DNA of 5,704 nt, from assembly GCA_023142175.1 (NCBI GenBank), contig JAGLJX010000281.1:1-5704 (forward strand), written 5' to 3'. Origin of the DNA: Emcibacter sp. GTDB taxonomy: Bacteria > Pseudomonadota > Alphaproteobacteria > Sphingomonadales > Emcibacteraceae. Shown piece after piece: positions 5,598 to 5,704 of this stretch; position 1 is the stretch's first letter, and every line of letters begins with the position of its first letter. The translations under genes were made by a program, and so were the position numbers. The notes beneath the pieces are model-generated. The model did no database searches. It was not told the DNA's origin and saw only the letters and a program-made list of their open reading frames with translations.

Positions 5598-5704
5598 TCA
5601 ACCGTCAGAGGCGGTGGCTGCTTCTTCCTCAGCGGCTAATCTTGCCTCTTCCTCCGCAGCTAGTCTGGCTTCTTCCTCTGCTGCTAATCTGGCTTCATCT
5701 TCGG
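5598..5704 (-). CDS. C-terminal end of an EEARLAAE-repeat coiled-coil protein (5' part outside window)
   Basis: This minus-strand frame enters from the right edge and ends at TGA 5600-5598, giving the last 34 codons of a protein whose start lies outside the window. The visible part is EDEARLAAE followed by further copies of EEARLAAE, then EEEAATASDG and stop. Such Glu/Ala/Arg octads form long charged helices or coiled coils, as in TolA-like linkers and other envelope or scaffold proteins. The other two minus frames contain stops here. The plus-strand frame is also open but would be an Ala/Ser repeat without a credible start. The gene lies 88 bp upstream of the sulfotransferase gene on the same strand. 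The function cannot be told from this fragment. Confidence 0.65.
   Translation of the reverse strand, partial: EDEARLAAEEEARLAAEEEARLAAEEEAATASDG
5622..5702 (-). repeat. 24-bp tandem repeat encoding EEARLAAE
   Basis: There are three full 24-bp units (5622-5645, 5646-5669, 5670-5693) and a partial fourth running to the right edge. The units differ mainly at third codon positions (for example TTA or CTA for Leu, GCC or GCA for Ala), so the protein repeat is more conserved than the DNA. The array may continue beyond the window. Confidence 0.8.

Noticed and set aside
5610..5704. Plus-strand reading of the repeat as an Ser/Ala-rich protein (SSSAANLA units)
   Set aside because: No credible start codon or ribosome binding site; the minus-strand Glu/Ala/Arg octad is a common coiled-coil design and ends in a normal stop.

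Overview
The window is a chromosomal stretch from a Gram-negative bacterium. It codes for a predicted outer-membrane beta-barrel, a periplasmic polysaccharide-export protein, two exosortase substrates with VPLPP-type C-terminal sorting tails, and a membrane priming sugar transferase. The composition is moderately AT-rich. The tail type and the gene set fit a marine or aquatic proteobacterium, possibly an alphaproteobacterium, but the sequence alone does not settle the taxon. No exosortase (Xrt) gene is inside the window.

Layout. Positions 1-776 (minus, cut by the left edge) hold an outer-membrane beta-barrel gene. Just upstream of it, in the same direction, is a short polysaccharide export protein gene (802-1365) with a strong sigma-70-like promoter at 1408-1436. 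A hairpin terminator at 1437-1460 separates this pair from two minus-strand genes for secreted proteins with the same sorting tail (1488-2072 and 2230-2862). The upstream one of these has a near-consensus sigma-54 promoter at 2912-2927. A 41-bp concentric palindrome centred at 3011, about 110 bp upstream of the predicted start, is well placed to bind an enhancer-binding protein. The divergent gene 3170-4618 (plus) encodes an undecaprenyl-phosphate sugar phosphotransferase that would start the repeat unit of an exopolysaccharide. Converging on it is a PAPS-dependent sulfotransferase gene (4640-5509, minus). At the right edge, 5598-5704 holds the C-terminal end of a protein with an EEARLAAE octapeptide repeat.

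How the genes may work together (inference). The sugar transferase primes a lipid-linked polysaccharide, the export protein and beta-barrel help move it across the envelope, and the sulfotransferase may sulfate it or another surface molecule. The two tailed proteins would be processed by an exosortase encoded elsewhere and delivered to the surface or matrix. The promoters suggest that the export genes are read by the housekeeping sigma factor, while the protein substrates depend on sigma-54 and its activator. This agrees with the known link between PEP-CTERM systems and the PrsK/PrsR-RpoN circuit. Nothing here proves a wholly new system. The most notable points are the sigma-54 promoter with its palindrome, and the two tails that are identical in protein but extensively different at silent positions.
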